This document shows, piece after piece, positions 43,300-53,000 of a stretch of DNA of 64,000 nucleotides. Every line of letters starts with the position of its first letter. Position 1 is the first letter of the stretch. The translations under genes were made by a program, and so were the position numbers. Origin of the DNA: Amycolatopsis anabasis (GTDB taxonomy: Bacteria > Actinomycetota > Actinomycetes > Mycobacteriales > Pseudonocardiaceae). Where the stretch lies: positions 83,511 through 147,510 of the forward strand of contig NZ_VTHK01000025.1 in the NCBI RefSeq assembly GCF_009765355.1, written 5' to 3'. The notes beneath the pieces are model-generated. The model searched no databases. It was given only the letters and a program-made list of their open reading frames with translations, and was not told where the DNA came from.

Positions 43300-44227
43300 C
43301 ATGAACTCACTGGTCGCGGGCGCGCAGACCTCCGGCGCCCCGATCGAAGAAGGCACGCTGGCGCCGGAGGCGCTACCGGAACCGCGCAGTCAGGGCAAAC
43401 TGGTCCTGCGCAAGTTCCTGCGGCACAAGCTGGCCATGGTCAGCGTCGCGGTCCTGCTGCTGATCGTGCTCATCGCGATCGTCATGCCGCTGTTCTGGCC
43501 GTACAACTACGAGGAGACGGTCAAGGGCTTCCTGCCGCCGAGTGCCGACCATCCGGCCGGGACCACCGAGGTCGGCAAGGACATGGTGTCGCAGGTGCTG
43601 CGGGGCACCCAGTACTCGTTGCTGATCGCGCTCACCGTGTCCGTGGTGTCCACGGTGATCGGGGTGGTGTTCGGCGCGCTGGCCGGGTACCTCCAGGGCA
43701 TCACCGACACCGCGGTGTCCCGGCTGACCGACCTGTTCCTGATCGTCCCGCAGGTGGCCGCGGCGGCGATCCTGGTCAAGGTGTTCACCGGTAGCTGGTA
43801 CGTGGTGGCGCTGGTGCTCGCGTTGTTCGCCTGGATGCCGATCGCCCGGATCACCCGCGGCGAGGCGATGTCGTTGTCGCAGCGGGAGTTCATCGAGTCG
43901 GCCCGGGCGTCCGGCGCCTCGACGGGGCGGATCCTGTTCAAGCACCTGATCCCGAACATGGTCGGCAGCATCACGGTGAACGCGACCCTGGCGGTCGCGC
44001 AGGCGGTGCTCGCGGAGGCCGCGCTTTCGTTCATCGGCCTCGGCGTGCAGCTGCCGGACACCTCGCTCGGCCGGATCATCCTGGAGAACTACCAGCAGTT
44101 CTCCACCCGGCCGTGGCTGTTCTTCTGGCCGTTCATCGTGCTGGTGCTGATCTCGCTGTCCATCAACTTCATCGGCGACGGCCTGCGCGACGCGTTCGAC
44201 CCGCGCCAGCGCCGCATGAAGGCCTGA
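43292..44227 (+). CDS. Peptide ABC transporter permease (OppC/DppC type)
   Basis: 311 aa. A cytoplasmic N-terminal tail (about 40 residues) precedes the first helix LAMVSVAVLLLIVLIAIVMPLFW; the EAA loop is REFIESARASGASTGRILFKHLIPNM and the last part is SINFIGDGLRDAFDPRQRR. The start is TTG at 43292 overlapping the first permease by 8 bp, or ATG at 43301. The pair should form the heterodimeric channel of a peptide importer. Confidence 0.93.
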   Translation: MADMNSLVAGAQTSGAPIEEGTLAPEALPEPRSQGKLVLRKFLRHKLAMVSVAVLLLIVLIAIVMPLFWPYNYEETVKGFLPPSADHPAGTTEVGKDMVSQVLRGTQYSLLIALTVSVVSTVIGVVFGALAGYLQGITDTAVSRLTDLFLIVPQVAAAAILVKVFTGSWYVVALVLALFAWMPIARITRGEAMSLSQREFIESARASGASTGRILFKHLIPNMVGSITVNATLAVAQAVLAEAALSFIGLGVQLPDTSLGRIILENYQQFSTRPWLFFWPFIVLVLISLSINFIGDGLRDAFDPRQRRMKA

Positions 44228-44240
44228 TCGGCTCGTACCG

Positions 44241-44284
44241 CCAACAGCGCCCCCTCCCGCTTGGCTGGGAGGGGGCGCTGTTGG
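44241..44284 (+). terminator. Terminator of the permease operon
   Basis: A perfect 18-bp stem, 44241-44258 with 44267-44284, with an 8-nt loop, 13 bp after the permease stop. It is GC-rich, with the G and C runs typical of high-GC actinobacterial terminators. Confidence 0.75.
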
Positions 44285-44341
44285 CGTTCGGGTCGGGTGG
44301 CGGGTGGCGGGCTGGGGTTTCCGGTGAGGGCGCGTGCTGCC

Positions 44342-44395
44342 GGGGGTCGTGAGTGTTCAGGCCGGTTAGAACCGGCCGTACCACTCACGACCCCC
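44342..44395. repeat. Dispersed intergenic palindrome, family A copy 2
   Basis: Arms GGGGGTCGTGAGTG (44342-44355) and CACTCACGACCCCC (44382-44395), with an inner pair GCCGGTT (44361-44367) and AACCGGC (44370-44376). Its reverse complement matches the element at 6891-6938 with four differences in 46 bp. It is the second of three hairpins in this gap of about 280 bp. Confidence 0.75.
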
Positions 44396-44448
44396 ATCGC
44401 CGGGCTACCAAAAAAGCAAGGGACCTTTGCTCCGGTTGAACGGGAGCG

Positions 44449-44487
44449 AGGGAGCTTTACTACGGCGAAACCGTAGTAAAGCTCCCT
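44449..44487. terminator. 17-bp perfect hairpin before the ABC ATPase stop
   Basis: AGGGAGCTTTACTACGG (44449-44465) pairs with CCGTAGTAAAGCTCCCT (44471-44487) around a CGAAA loop. It lies 18 bp from the stop of the minus-strand dual ATPase gene and can terminate it. A short stem (AGCAA / TTGCT near 44415-44431) sits beside it. Confidence 0.65.
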
Positions 44488-44505
44488 TCCTGCCGGTTCG
44501 GGTGC

Positions 44506-46287
44506 CTAGTCGGCGACCGGGGCGAGTTTTCCGGCTTCCCACGCGGCGCGGCGCTCGGCCTGCAGGGCCGGGTCGGCGACCGGGGCGGCAGACAGCAGCC
44601 GCTTGGTGTAGTCCTCCTGCGGCGAGTGCAGCACCTGGTCCCGGGTGCCGACCTCGACCAGCCGGCCGTGCTGCATCACCGCGACCCGGTCCGCGAGCAG
44701 GTCGACGACCGCGAGGTCGTGGCTGATGAACAGGCACGCGAACTGCAGGGTCTGCTGCAGGTCGAGGAACAGGTCCAGCACCCGCGCCTGCACCGACACG
44801 TCCAGTGCCGAGGTCGGCTCGTCGGCGATCAGCAGCTTCGGGTCCAGGGCCAGCGCCCGGGCGATCGCGACGCGCTGCCGCTGCCCGCCGGAGAGCTCGT
44901 GCGGGTACCGGTTCCGGTACAGCCCGCTCAGCTCCACCTTGTCCAGCAGGGACACCACCCGGTCCGAAAGTGCCTTGCCGGACAACACCTTGTGCAGCAA
45001 CAGCGGTTCGGCGATCGAGTCACCGATCGTCATCTTCGGGTCCAAAGTGGACGCGGGGTCCTGGAACACGATCGAGAAGTACCGGCGCAGCGGCCGCAGC
45101 TCCTTGTTCGACATGTTCGTGATGTCCCGGCCCGCGATCTTCACGGTGCCCGCGGTCGGCTTGAGCAACCGGATCGCGCAGCGGCCGATGGTCGACTTGC
45201 CCGAGCCCGATTCCCCGACCAGGCCGAGGATCTCGCCCTTGTCGATGTGCAGCGAGACGTCGTCCACCGCGCGGTTGCGCGCCTGGCCGCGGCGACCCGG
45301 GTACTCCAGCACCAGGTTCGAGATCTCCAGCGCCGGGCCGGTGGCCTCGATCTGCGCCTCGAGTTCCGCGTCGGCGAGCCGGATCTCCTCGGCGATCTTC
45401 GCCGCCTCCTCGCTGCTCACCGCCTCCGTGGTCGTCTCCAGCAGCCGCTGCCCCTCCGGGCGCTGCCCGAGCTTCGGCACCGCGGCCAGCAGCCGCCGGG
45501 TGTAGTCCTCGCGCGGCGACGCGAACAGTTCGCGCACCGGCGCCTCTTCGACGATCTCGCCCTGGTACATCACCACGACCCGGTCGGCGAGGTCGGCGAC
45601 CACGCCCATGTCGTGGGTGATCAGCACGATCGCCGTGTTCAGGGTGTCCCGCAGTTTGCGCAGCAGGCCGAGGATCTCCGCCTGCACGGTGACGTCGAGC
45701 GCGGTCGTCGGCTCGTCGGCGATGATCACCTTCGGGTCGCAGGCGATCGCCATCGCGATCACCACGCGCTGCCGCAGCCCGCCGGAGAGCTGGTGCGGGT
45801 ACTGCTTGAACCGCTCCTGCGGGTTCGGGATGCCGACCATGTCCAGCAGTTCGACGGCCCGCGCGTCGGCGGCGGACTTGGCCAGGTCCTGGTGCGTGCG
45901 CAGCGCCTCGCGGATCTGCCAGCCGACGGTGAACACCGGGTTCAGCGCGCTCATCGGCTCCTGGAAGATCATCGCGATGTCGTTGCCGCGGATCTTGCGG
46001 AGCTGCTTGTCCTTGAGCCCGGCGAGCTCGCGCTCCTCAAGCCGGAGATCGCCTTCGATCTTGCTGGTCCGGGGCAGCAGCCCGAGCACGGACATCGAGG
46101 TCACCGATTTGCCGGAACCGGACTCACCCACCACGGCGACGATCTCGCCGGGCTTCACGTCGAACGTGATGCCCTTGACCGCGTCGACCCGGCCGTCCTC
46201 GGTGCTGAACGAGATGCGCAGGTCGGAAATGGACAGGATGGAACCAGTAGCGCCGGCGAGGCTCGCCGTCGTCGTCTCAGTGCTCAC
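44506..46287 (-). CDS. Peptide ABC transporter ATPase with two fused nucleotide-binding domains
   Basis: 593 aa, about twice the normal length. Two GESGSGKS Walker A motifs, two LSGG signatures (LSGGLRQRV and LSGGQRQRV) and two Walker B segments (IIADEPTTALD and LIADEPTSALD) mark an OppD/OppF-type fusion. Each half has the C-terminal oligopeptide tail (such as PREDYTRRLLAAVP). The ATG at 46287 is followed by STETTTASLAG. It is on the opposite strand to the permeases and probably powers them, since no separate ATPase gene is present. Confidence 0.93.
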   Translation of the reverse strand: MSTETTTASLAGATGSILSISDLRISFSTEDGRVDAVKGITFDVKPGEIVAVVGESGSGKSVTSMSVLGLLPRTSKIEGDLRLEERELAGLKDKQLRKIRGNDIAMIFQEPMSALNPVFTVGWQIREALRTHQDLAKSAADARAVELLDMVGIPNPQERFKQYPHQLSGGLRQRVVIAMAIACDPKVIIADEPTTALDVTVQAEILGLLRKLRDTLNTAIVLITHDMGVVADLADRVVVMYQGEIVEEAPVRELFASPREDYTRRLLAAVPKLGQRPEGQRLLETTTEAVSSEEAAKIAEEIRLADAELEAQIEATGPALEISNLVLEYPGRRGQARNRAVDDVSLHIDKGEILGLVGESGSGKSTIGRCAIRLLKPTAGTVKIAGRDITNMSNKELRPLRRYFSIVFQDPASTLDPKMTIGDSIAEPLLLHKVLSGKALSDRVVSLLDKVELSGLYRNRYPHELSGGQRQRVAIARALALDPKLLIADEPTSALDVSVQARVLDLFLDLQQTLQFACLFISHDLAVVDLLADRVAVMQHGRLVEVGTRDQVLHSPQEDYTKRLLSAAPVADPALQAERRAAWEAGKLAPVAD

Positions 46288-46456
46288 CAGCAGCCCTTCG
46301 TGGGGGTTCGGGTAATCACGGCCTACGGCCTAGTGAACTTCGCGCGAGGATAACTGAGGGTAGGCCCACCATTGGTATGAGCGGGGTAAATTCCTGCCCT
46401 TTCCCCCACCCACCGCCCCAAACGGAAGCGCTCCGCGCTCAATTAGTCTTCAAGCC

Positions 46457-47326
46457 GTGACCTCCCCCGAGCCGCGCCGGTTGCTGCTGGTGCACGCGCA
46501 CCCGGACGACGAGAGCATCACCACCGGCGGCACCATCGCGAGATACGCGGCCGAGGGCGCCGAAATCACGCTGGTGACCTGCACACTCGGCGAGGAGGGC
46601 GAGATCATTCCGCCGCACCTCGACGAACTGGGCTCCTGGGCCGCCGACCAGCTCGGCGGGTACCGGTCCGGTGAACTCGCCGCCGCGTGTTCGGCACTGG
46701 GCGTGACCGAACATCGTTACCTCGGCGGTATCGGCCGCTGGCGGGACTCCGGGATGGCCGGGACGCCCGCCGCCGACCACCCCCGCGCCTTCGTCCGCGG
46801 TTCCCTGGACGAGCAGGCGAGCCAGCTCGCCGCGATCCTGGACGAGGTGCGCCCCGAGGTGGTGGTCACCTACGACGAGATCGGCGGGTACGGCCATCCG
46901 GACCACATCCGGGCGCACGAGATCACCATGGCCGCCGCGCCGCGCGCCGGATCGGTGCGCCGGATCTTCCACATCGCCGCCTCGGCCCGGGCGACCGCCG
47001 CGGGCCTCGCCGCCCTGCGCGCGCTGCCCGAACTGCCGCTGCGGGTCCCCGAGGACGGCGAGCTGCCGGTCGTCCCGGACGAGCGGATCACCACCGCGAT
47101 CGACATCACCGCCCACCGGGACGCCAAGATCGCCGCGCTGGGCGCGCACGCGACGCAGGTCAGCGTCCTCGGGGTGCCGGAAGGGGTGGCGGGCGGGATG
47201 CCAATGAAACAGCCGGCGTTCGCGCTGTCCAACGGCCTCGCGCAGCCGATACCGGACCACGAGTACTTCGTCCTCGCGCACGGCCCGGAAGCGGGCGTCG
47301 CCACGGACCTGTTCGGGAACCGGTGA
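46457..47326 (+). CDS. mshB: N-acetylglucosaminyl-inositol deacetylase of mycothiol synthesis
   Basis: 289 aa. It removes the acetyl group from GlcNAc-inositol in the second step of mycothiol biosynthesis. The LmbE-type metal-binding motif AHPDDE is at residues 14-19 and the second His site is GYGHPDHIRAHE (about 148-160). The start is GTG at 46457. Its length and position by Rv1171-like membrane protein match mycobacterial mshB. Mycothiol is the thiol of most actinobacteria, so this also supports the phylum. Confidence 0.95.
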   Translation: MTSPEPRRLLLVHAHPDDESITTGGTIARYAAEGAEITLVTCTLGEEGEIIPPHLDELGSWAADQLGGYRSGELAAACSALGVTEHRYLGGIGRWRDSGMAGTPAADHPRAFVRGSLDEQASQLAAILDEVRPEVVVTYDEIGGYGHPDHIRAHEITMAAAPRAGSVRRIFHIAASARATAAGLAALRALPELPLRVPEDGELPVVPDERITTAIDITAHRDAKIAALGAHATQVSVLGVPEGVAGGMPMKQPAFALSNGLAQPIPDHEYFVLAHGPEAGVATDLFGNR

Positions 47327-47727
47327 TGGCGGGCGCGCAGCGCTGGCTGCTGGGGGTGCTGCTGCTGGACACGGTCCTGCTGGCGCTGCTGGAGCTGTTC
47401 TTCCTGCCGCTGCGGCTGGACGGGGTGGTGCTGCCCGAGGCGGCCGACTTCCCGCTCCCGCTGAGCGTGGTGGTCGCCGCGCTGACCACGCCGCTGCTGG
47501 TCCGGCAGACCGCCCGCCTGGTGACGCCCAAGGTGTCGTTTGCGCCGCTGGTGCTGTGGGTACTGGTGATGCTGGTGGTCGGCGTGTTCGGGCCGGGCGG
47601 GGACGTCGTCCTGGTGCAGGATTGGCGGGCCCTGCTGCTGCTCGCCTGCGGGGCGCTGCCCGCGGCGATGACCTTGGGCGGGGCACTGGGCGCGGCGAAC
47701 AAGACCAACGGGGAGAAACGTGGCTGA
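47326..47727 (+). CDS. Small four-helix membrane protein following mshB
   Basis: 133 aa. Hydrophobic helices at about 7-28, 45-65, 73-92 and 103-125 with short polar loops; no enzyme motif. Its ATG overlaps the mshB stop (TGATG), so it is coupled. A membrane protein in this place (Rv1171 in mycobacteria) is conserved but has no agreed function. The last 8 bp overlap the next gene. Confidence 0.82.
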   Translation: MAGAQRWLLGVLLLDTVLLALLELFFLPLRLDGVVLPEAADFPLPLSVVVAALTTPLLVRQTARLVTPKVSFAPLVLWVLVMLVVGVFGPGGDVVLVQDWRALLLLACGALPAAMTLGGALGAANKTNGEKRG

Positions 47728-48508
47728 GGCGATTTCCGACCGGCACGTGGTCGCGGTCCTGCGGCCGTTCGTGCGGGCGACCGGCCCGCTGCTGGACGCG
47801 CTGCGGGAAGCCGATCCGATGGGCCTGCGGGCGCGGGCGAGCGCGGACACCGAACTCGCGAAGGTCGAACCGGGCCTGCGGGAGAAGCTGCTGAACGGGC
47901 TGTCCTCGGTCAGGGTGCCGGGGACCGCGGCCTGGGCGGGGATGGACGCCGCGCAGCGGACCGACTGGTGGGTGAACCGGGTCGGCCGGTTCACCGCGCT
48001 GCTGACCGCGATTCCCGGGCTCGGCGGGGCGCTGGCCGATCGGCTGCCGGTGCAGGACGCCCTGGGCGCCGCGTCGCAGGGCCTGCTGTTGTGCGCGATC
48101 GCGGGCGAACACGGGGTGACCGAGCTGGGGGACCGGGTGCGGCTGCTCGCCTGGGTGCTCTTCGACCGCACGATCGACCCGGTGATCGCGGCGGGCAAGC
48201 ACGCCGAGCACGACGCGTCCGCGGAGGACGCGGAGACCGCCGAGCTGACCGAGGAACTCGACCAGGCGTCGAAGAAGCACGGCAAGCTCACGCTCAAGGC
48301 CTGCGCGCGCACCCTGTGGCGGCTGGGCCGGTCGCTCCTGGCCATCACCGACGAACTGGAGAAGCGCCCGCGCGGCCGCTTCTACCACCGGGCGATCGGG
48401 ATGCTGCCGGTGGTCGGCATGGCCGGGGACTACTTCGGCGAGCGCTCCGGCCTCAAACGCGTCGCCAAACGCGCCGACAAGTGGCTCACCGCCAGAACTG
48501 GAACGTGA
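47720..48508 (+). CDS. Uncharacterised helical protein in the mshB operon
   Basis: 262 aa, no family recognised. It is helical, with two mildly hydrophobic stretches (FTALLTAIPGLGGALAD, about 95-112, and LLLCAIAGEHGVTELGDRVRLLAWVLF, about 125-152), an acidic/Lys coil (about 165-200) and a basic C-terminus. The start GTG at 47720 overlaps the previous gene by 8 bp. Its 3' end overlaps the convergent site-2 protease gene by 23 bp. Such gene tails often limit shared regulation. It could associate with the membrane through the hydrophobic parts. Confidence 0.72.
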   Translation: MAEAISDRHVVAVLRPFVRATGPLLDALREADPMGLRARASADTELAKVEPGLREKLLNGLSSVRVPGTAAWAGMDAAQRTDWWVNRVGRFTALLTAIPGLGGALADRLPVQDALGAASQGLLLCAIAGEHGVTELGDRVRLLAWVLFDRTIDPVIAAGKHAEHDASAEDAETAELTEELDQASKKHGKLTLKACARTLWRLGRSLLAITDELEKRPRGRFYHRAIGMLPVVGMAGDYFGERSGLKRVAKRADKWLTARTGT

Positions 48509-49250
48509 TCGCGCCCAGCTGCGCCGGGTACTTCTCGCCGCCGATCAGGTCGAACACCGCGTAGGAGATGTTGAAGAAGACGTCGGCCACCGGCGGCACC
48601 GCGAACAGCAGCGCGAACAGGATCAGCGGCGCCCACGGCCGCGCCTTCGCGCCGAACTCCCGGGCCTCCGGCGAAAGGTACGGCTCGATCGCGCCGTACC
48701 CGTCCAGGCCGGGCACCGGCAGGATGTTCAGCACGAACGTCAGCACCTGCAGCAGGGCGAGGTAGGACAGCCCGATCAGGAGCCCGACCGGCATCGGGAT
48801 GACGATGACCGCGATGGTCAGCAGGATCCCGAGCGCCAGGTTGCTCAGCGGACCGGCCAGCGACACCCACGTCGACACCGCCCGCGACCGCAGCGCCCAG
48901 CGGTTGATCCACACCGCGCCGCCGGGCAGCGGGATCCCGCCGATCGCCAGGATGATCAGCGGCAGCACCAGCGAGAACACCGGATCGGTGTACCGGCGGA
49001 TGTCCATGTTCAGGTAGCCCTTGATGGCCACCTCGTGGTCGCCGCCCCGGAACGCCACGATCGCGTGACCGAACTCGTGCAGCGTCAGGGAGACCGCCCA
49101 GCCGCCGAGGACCAGGATGAACACCCCGGCTATCAGGAGCGGATCACGGGTCGTCTCGGCGTCGCTGAGGGCGGCCAGGACGCCACCGACGACGGTGACG
49201 GCGAGGAGGGCGAGGAAGATCGGGCTGGGACGTACTGCTGATCGTCGCAC
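48486..49250 (-). CDS. Site-2 protease family (M50) intramembrane metalloprotease
   Basis: 254 aa with five to six helices. The zinc motif is H58-E59-F-G-H62 in helix 2 and the second site is NILPVPGLDGYG (about 180-191). These are membrane-embedded proteases; many bacterial relatives work in regulated proteolysis or as simple M50 proteins of unknown substrate. There is no PDZ domain. The GTG at 49250 starts the conserved part; earlier starts add non-conserved residues. It overlaps the 3' end of the plus-strand 262-aa gene. Confidence 0.87.
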   Translation of the reverse strand: MRRSAVRPSPIFLALLAVTVVGGVLAALSDAETTRDPLLIAGVFILVLGGWAVSLTLHEFGHAIVAFRGGDHEVAIKGYLNMDIRRYTDPVFSLVLPLIILAIGGIPLPGGAVWINRWALRSRAVSTWVSLAGPLSNLALGILLTIAVIVIPMPVGLLIGLSYLALLQVLTFVLNILPVPGLDGYGAIEPYLSPEAREFGAKARPWAPLILFALLFAVPPVADVFFNISYAVFDLIGGEKYPAQLGAITFQFWR

Positions 49251-49650
49251 GCCCCCAGTGTTCCGTATCCGGTTCGCCCGGGTTGCGGACGCCCTCGAGG
49301 TAGGGGTGGGTCGTGCCGCTTGCGGAAGCACATGAGACCGGACAGGCTGCGTGTCGTACGGCGTGTCCCCTTGCGCTGAGGGCCGTCGGCATCCCCCAAA
49401 CTCGCTACTCCGCTTGACCTAGCCGCATTACACGGGTGTAATCACATTGATGTCATTCGCCGCTGCGCAAGGGGTGCGGGGAAGGACATCGCCGGAGGTG
49501 GGAACGGTACGGGAGTACCACCCGTGCAGTCCGCCGAAGGTGTTTCAAGCGTCGGGGCTTGTCGAAGAAGGGTGTCCGCGGAGGGCATCGGGTTCCGGCG
49601 CCGATTCAACACCGCCAGCCTGGGGAGTGCGTGGAAGCGAGGAGGCGGAC
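49251..49650. other. 400-bp region with the whiB2 promoter and leader
   Basis: No gene is supported. The left part is GC-rich with an AT-poor segment before 49400; the promoter with its palindrome is at 49414-49442. From there to the GTG at 49651 about 200 nt would be untranslated, unless the reading frame starts earlier near 49447, which would add non-conserved residues. Confidence 0.6.
49414..49442 (+). promoter_or_regulatory. whiB2 promoter with operator-like palindrome over the -10 box
   Basis: TTGACC (49414-49419) and TGTAAT (49437-49442) are spaced by 17 bp. The -10 box is the right arm of a palindrome: ATTACAC (49427-49433), GG, GTGTAAT (49436-49442). A repressor or activator dimer would cover the -10. 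Protein unknown. Confidence 0.6.
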
Positions 49651-49974
49651 GTGCGGTTGAACGCCGATGGGAAGGAATGGGGGCAGGTCGTGGACTGGCG
49701 GGAGGACCCGGAGCAGGAGCTGGGTGAACTCTCTGACCTCTTCGACGTGACCGAGGAACAGGAATGGCAGGAGCGCGCCCTGTGCGCGCAGACGGACCCG
49801 GAAGCGTTCTTCCCGGAGAAGGGCGGTTCCACCCGGGAGGCCAAGCGGATCTGCCAGGGGTGCGAGGTGAAGGACGAATGCCTCGAGTACGCCCTCGCGC
49901 ACGACGAGCGGTTCGGTATCTGGGGCGGTCTGTCCGAACGCGAACGCCGCAAGCTCAAAAAGCGGGCAGTATAG
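49651..49974 (+). CDS. whiB2: WhiB2/WhmD-type iron-sulfur regulator
   Basis: 107 aa. The [4Fe-4S] cluster cysteines are C45, C68, C71 and C77; the beta-turn GIWGG is at 89-93 and the basic DNA-binding tail is RERRKLKKR. WhiB2 (WhmD) controls septation in mycobacteria and sporulation septation in Streptomyces (WhiB). GGAGG, 5 nt before the GTG at 49651, decides the start. It is followed by a large glycosyltransferase and the manB/manA genes, the same neighbourhood as mycobacterial whiB2. A regulated long-leader promoter precedes it. Confidence 0.94.
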   Translation: MRLNADGKEWGQVVDWREDPEQELGELSDLFDVTEEQEWQERALCAQTDPEAFFPEKGGSTREAKRICQGCEVKDECLEYALAHDERFGIWGGLSERERRKLKKRAV

Positions 49975-50088
49975 GCGATTTCCGCTCAAGTGGAGAAACT
50001 CCCCGGTGTGGCGACAGGGGTTTCGCACGGCACGTCGTAGGCTTCGGCGCGCCGTCAGTTACCGACTCGTAGCCCCTGGAGGGGTTTC

Positions 50089-53000
50089 TTGCCCCGCACG
50101 ACCACGCCGCCGCCCCGCACCGTCCCCGTTCTGGCCGTCGTGGTCTGCCACGACGGCGAGGACTGGTTGCCCCTCGCGCTGTCCGCGTTGCGCCGCAGCA
50201 CGATCCGGCCCCGGCACGTGCTGGCGGTCGACACCGGATCCACCGACCGCACCGCGCAGTTGCTCGCCGACGCGGCCGATCCGGAAACCGCGGTCGAGGG
50301 CGAACAGCCGATCCTCGACGGCGTGCTCACCCTCTCCGCCGGCACCGGATTCGCGGCCGCGGTCGATGAGGCCGTCGAGCACGCGGTCGAGCGCTGGGGC
50401 GATCCGGGCGCCTGGGTGTGGGTGCTGCACGACGACTGCGCGCCCGAACCGGACTGCCTCGACCTCCTGCTGCGAGCCGCGGAGACCTCGGCGTCGGCCG
50501 GGGTCCTCGGGCCGCTCGCGGTCGACTGGACCGATCCGCGGCTGATCGTCGAGGCGGGGCTGTCCACCGACGCGTCCGGGCACCGGCAACGCGCCCTGCC
50601 GGGGCGCCTGCCGGGGTGGTGGGCGGGACGCGATAAGGACAGCGATCCGGAGCAGAGCACCGAAGTGCTCGCGGTGCCCAGCGCGGGCGCGCTCGTGCAG
50701 CGCGAGCTGTGGGCGAAACTCGGCGGTTTCGACCCCGGATTCCCCTTGCTGGGTGAGGACATCGACTTCGGCTGGCGGGCGAACGCGGCCGGGCGCCTGG
50801 TGCTCTGCGTGCCCGCGGCCCGGATCCGGCACGCGCGGGCGCTGACCACCGGGCGCCGCGCGGCCGACGCCGTGGGCGGTGAAGTCGCCGCGGCCGAACG
50901 GGCCCACGGGTTGCGCGCGTTCCTGGTCAACTGCTCGGCGTTCTCGTTCTGGCTCGGCCTGGTCCGGCTGGTCGTGCTGTGCGTCCTGCGCGGGCTCGGA
51001 TTCGCCTTGCTGCGCAAGGGAACCCGCGCCCGCGCCGAATTCGCGGCGGTGGGCTACCTGACCCGCGGGCGGGGTGACCTGAGGGCCGCGCGCGCCCGGC
51101 GCAAGGCCGCCGGGATGCGGTCCGGCACCGCGCGCGGGCTGCTCACCGGGCGGTTCACCCGGCTGCGCAACGCGATCCGGGCGGGCGTGCTGGCGCTGGT
51201 GCGCCGCCGGGTCGCCAGCGAGGCCGCGCTCGGCCGGTTGCCCGAGGCCGCGGCGGAGGAGTCCGCGTGGATCCCGCCCGAGGCGCTGCGCAGGGCCACC
51301 GCCGAACCGCCCCGGCCGGTCGGGCCGGACGCGTTGCCCGCGGGCGCCCTGCGCACGACCGGCGCCCGCGCCACCGGGCTGCGCAAACCGGACTCCGTCT
51401 TCGCGATGACCCTGCCCGAACCGGACGAGCCCGCGATGGGCGAACAGGCACCGGACCGCCCGTCGCCGGGCCGTCGCGACGAGGGCGAACTGGTGTTCGT
51501 CGAGGTGAACCGGCGCCGGGTGCTGGCCGCCACCCTGTTCGCCCCGCCGTTCGTGCTGCTGGTCGTGCTGACCGCGCTCGCCCTGGTGCTCAACCGGGAC
51601 CGCCTCGGCCTCGATCTGGCCGGGGGCCGCCTGCTGCCGGTCGGCGGGCTGGGCGAGCTGTGGTCGGCCTACCTCGCGCCGTGGCATCCGGTCGGCGGCG
51701 GCACCGCGAGTTCGGCGCCCGCCGCGTTGCCGGTGCTCGGCATCCTCGGGGCGCTCTTCACCCCGATCGGCGGGCCCGCCGCCCTGGTCTCGTTGCTGCT
51801 GATCGCGGATGTCCCGCTCGCCGCGCTGATCGCCTACGCGGCGACCCGGAAACTGCGGATCCACCGCTGGATCCGGGCGGGCGTCGCCGCGGCCTACGCG
51901 CTGCTGCCCGCGGCCACCGCCGCGGTCGCGCAGGGTCGGATCGACGTCGTGGCCGTGCACCTCCTGCTGCCGCTGGTGCTCGCCGGGATCGCCGGGGTGC
52001 TGGTCCGGACCGACCGGCGGTGGCTGCACGCGTCCGTGCTGTGCGCGCTCGGCGTGGCCGTGCTCGGCGCGTTCTCCCCGCTCGCGCACGCGCTGGCGCT
52101 GCTCGGCCTGGTCGCCGGGTTCGTCGTGGTGCCGTCCCCGCCGGGCCGCCTCACCCGCCGGATCGCCTCGGTGGGCCTGGTCGTCCTGCTGCCGCTGGCC
52201 CTGCTGCTGCCCTGGCCGACCGTGCTGCTCAACCACCCGGGCCTGTTGCTGCACGGCCTCAGCGGCCCCGCGACCCCCGCTTCCGGGGCGGAACTGGCCG
52301 GACTCGATCCGGGCGGCGCGGGCGCGTGGCCGATCGGGGTGGCGGTGGTGGCCGCCGCACTGGTGGCCCTGGTCTTCCGGCCGACCGCGCGGGCGAGCGC
52401 CGGGCTCGGCGTGGTCGTGCTCGGCATCGGCGCGCTGGTGCTGCTCCGGCTCGTCCCGGTGACCCCGCTGCAGGGCGGGCCGGCCGCGCAGGGCTTCGCC
52501 GGGACACCGCTGCTGGTCACCGGCGCCGGGCTGCTGTGGATCGTGCTCGCGGTCTGCCGGCGGGACAACGGCGCGCCCGCCCGGCCGCTCGCGCTGCTGC
52601 CGAAACTCGCCGCCCTCGGCGGGGCGGTGGCGCTGCTCGCCCTCGCCACCGGGGTGGTGGTCGAGGGGCCGTCCGGTCCGGTGCGGGCCGGGGGCGGCAC
52701 GCACCTGGCGTCCTCGCTGTCCGCGGAGCTGGCGAACACCGGCCGGTCGGTGCTGGTCCTCGGTTCGGGCGGGGAGCCCCCGCGCCAGACCGGCGGGCGG
52801 CTGCCGCGGTTCGGCGACGACCAGCTGTCCCTGACCGCGAGCACCCCCGCACGGCTGGCGGCCTGGCAGCGGGACCTCGCACAGGGCACGCCGGAAGCCG
52901 CGCGGCAGGCGCTGTTCTCGGCCGCGGCGTCCGGGGTGCTGTTCGTGGTGCTGCCGCCGGGCACGGCGTCCCAGCCGTTCCTGGCGCTCGGCGCGGATCT

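Noticed and set aside
44342..44395. CRISPR repeat
   Set aside because: The palindromes are single or widely spaced, have no regular spacers, and no cas gene is present.
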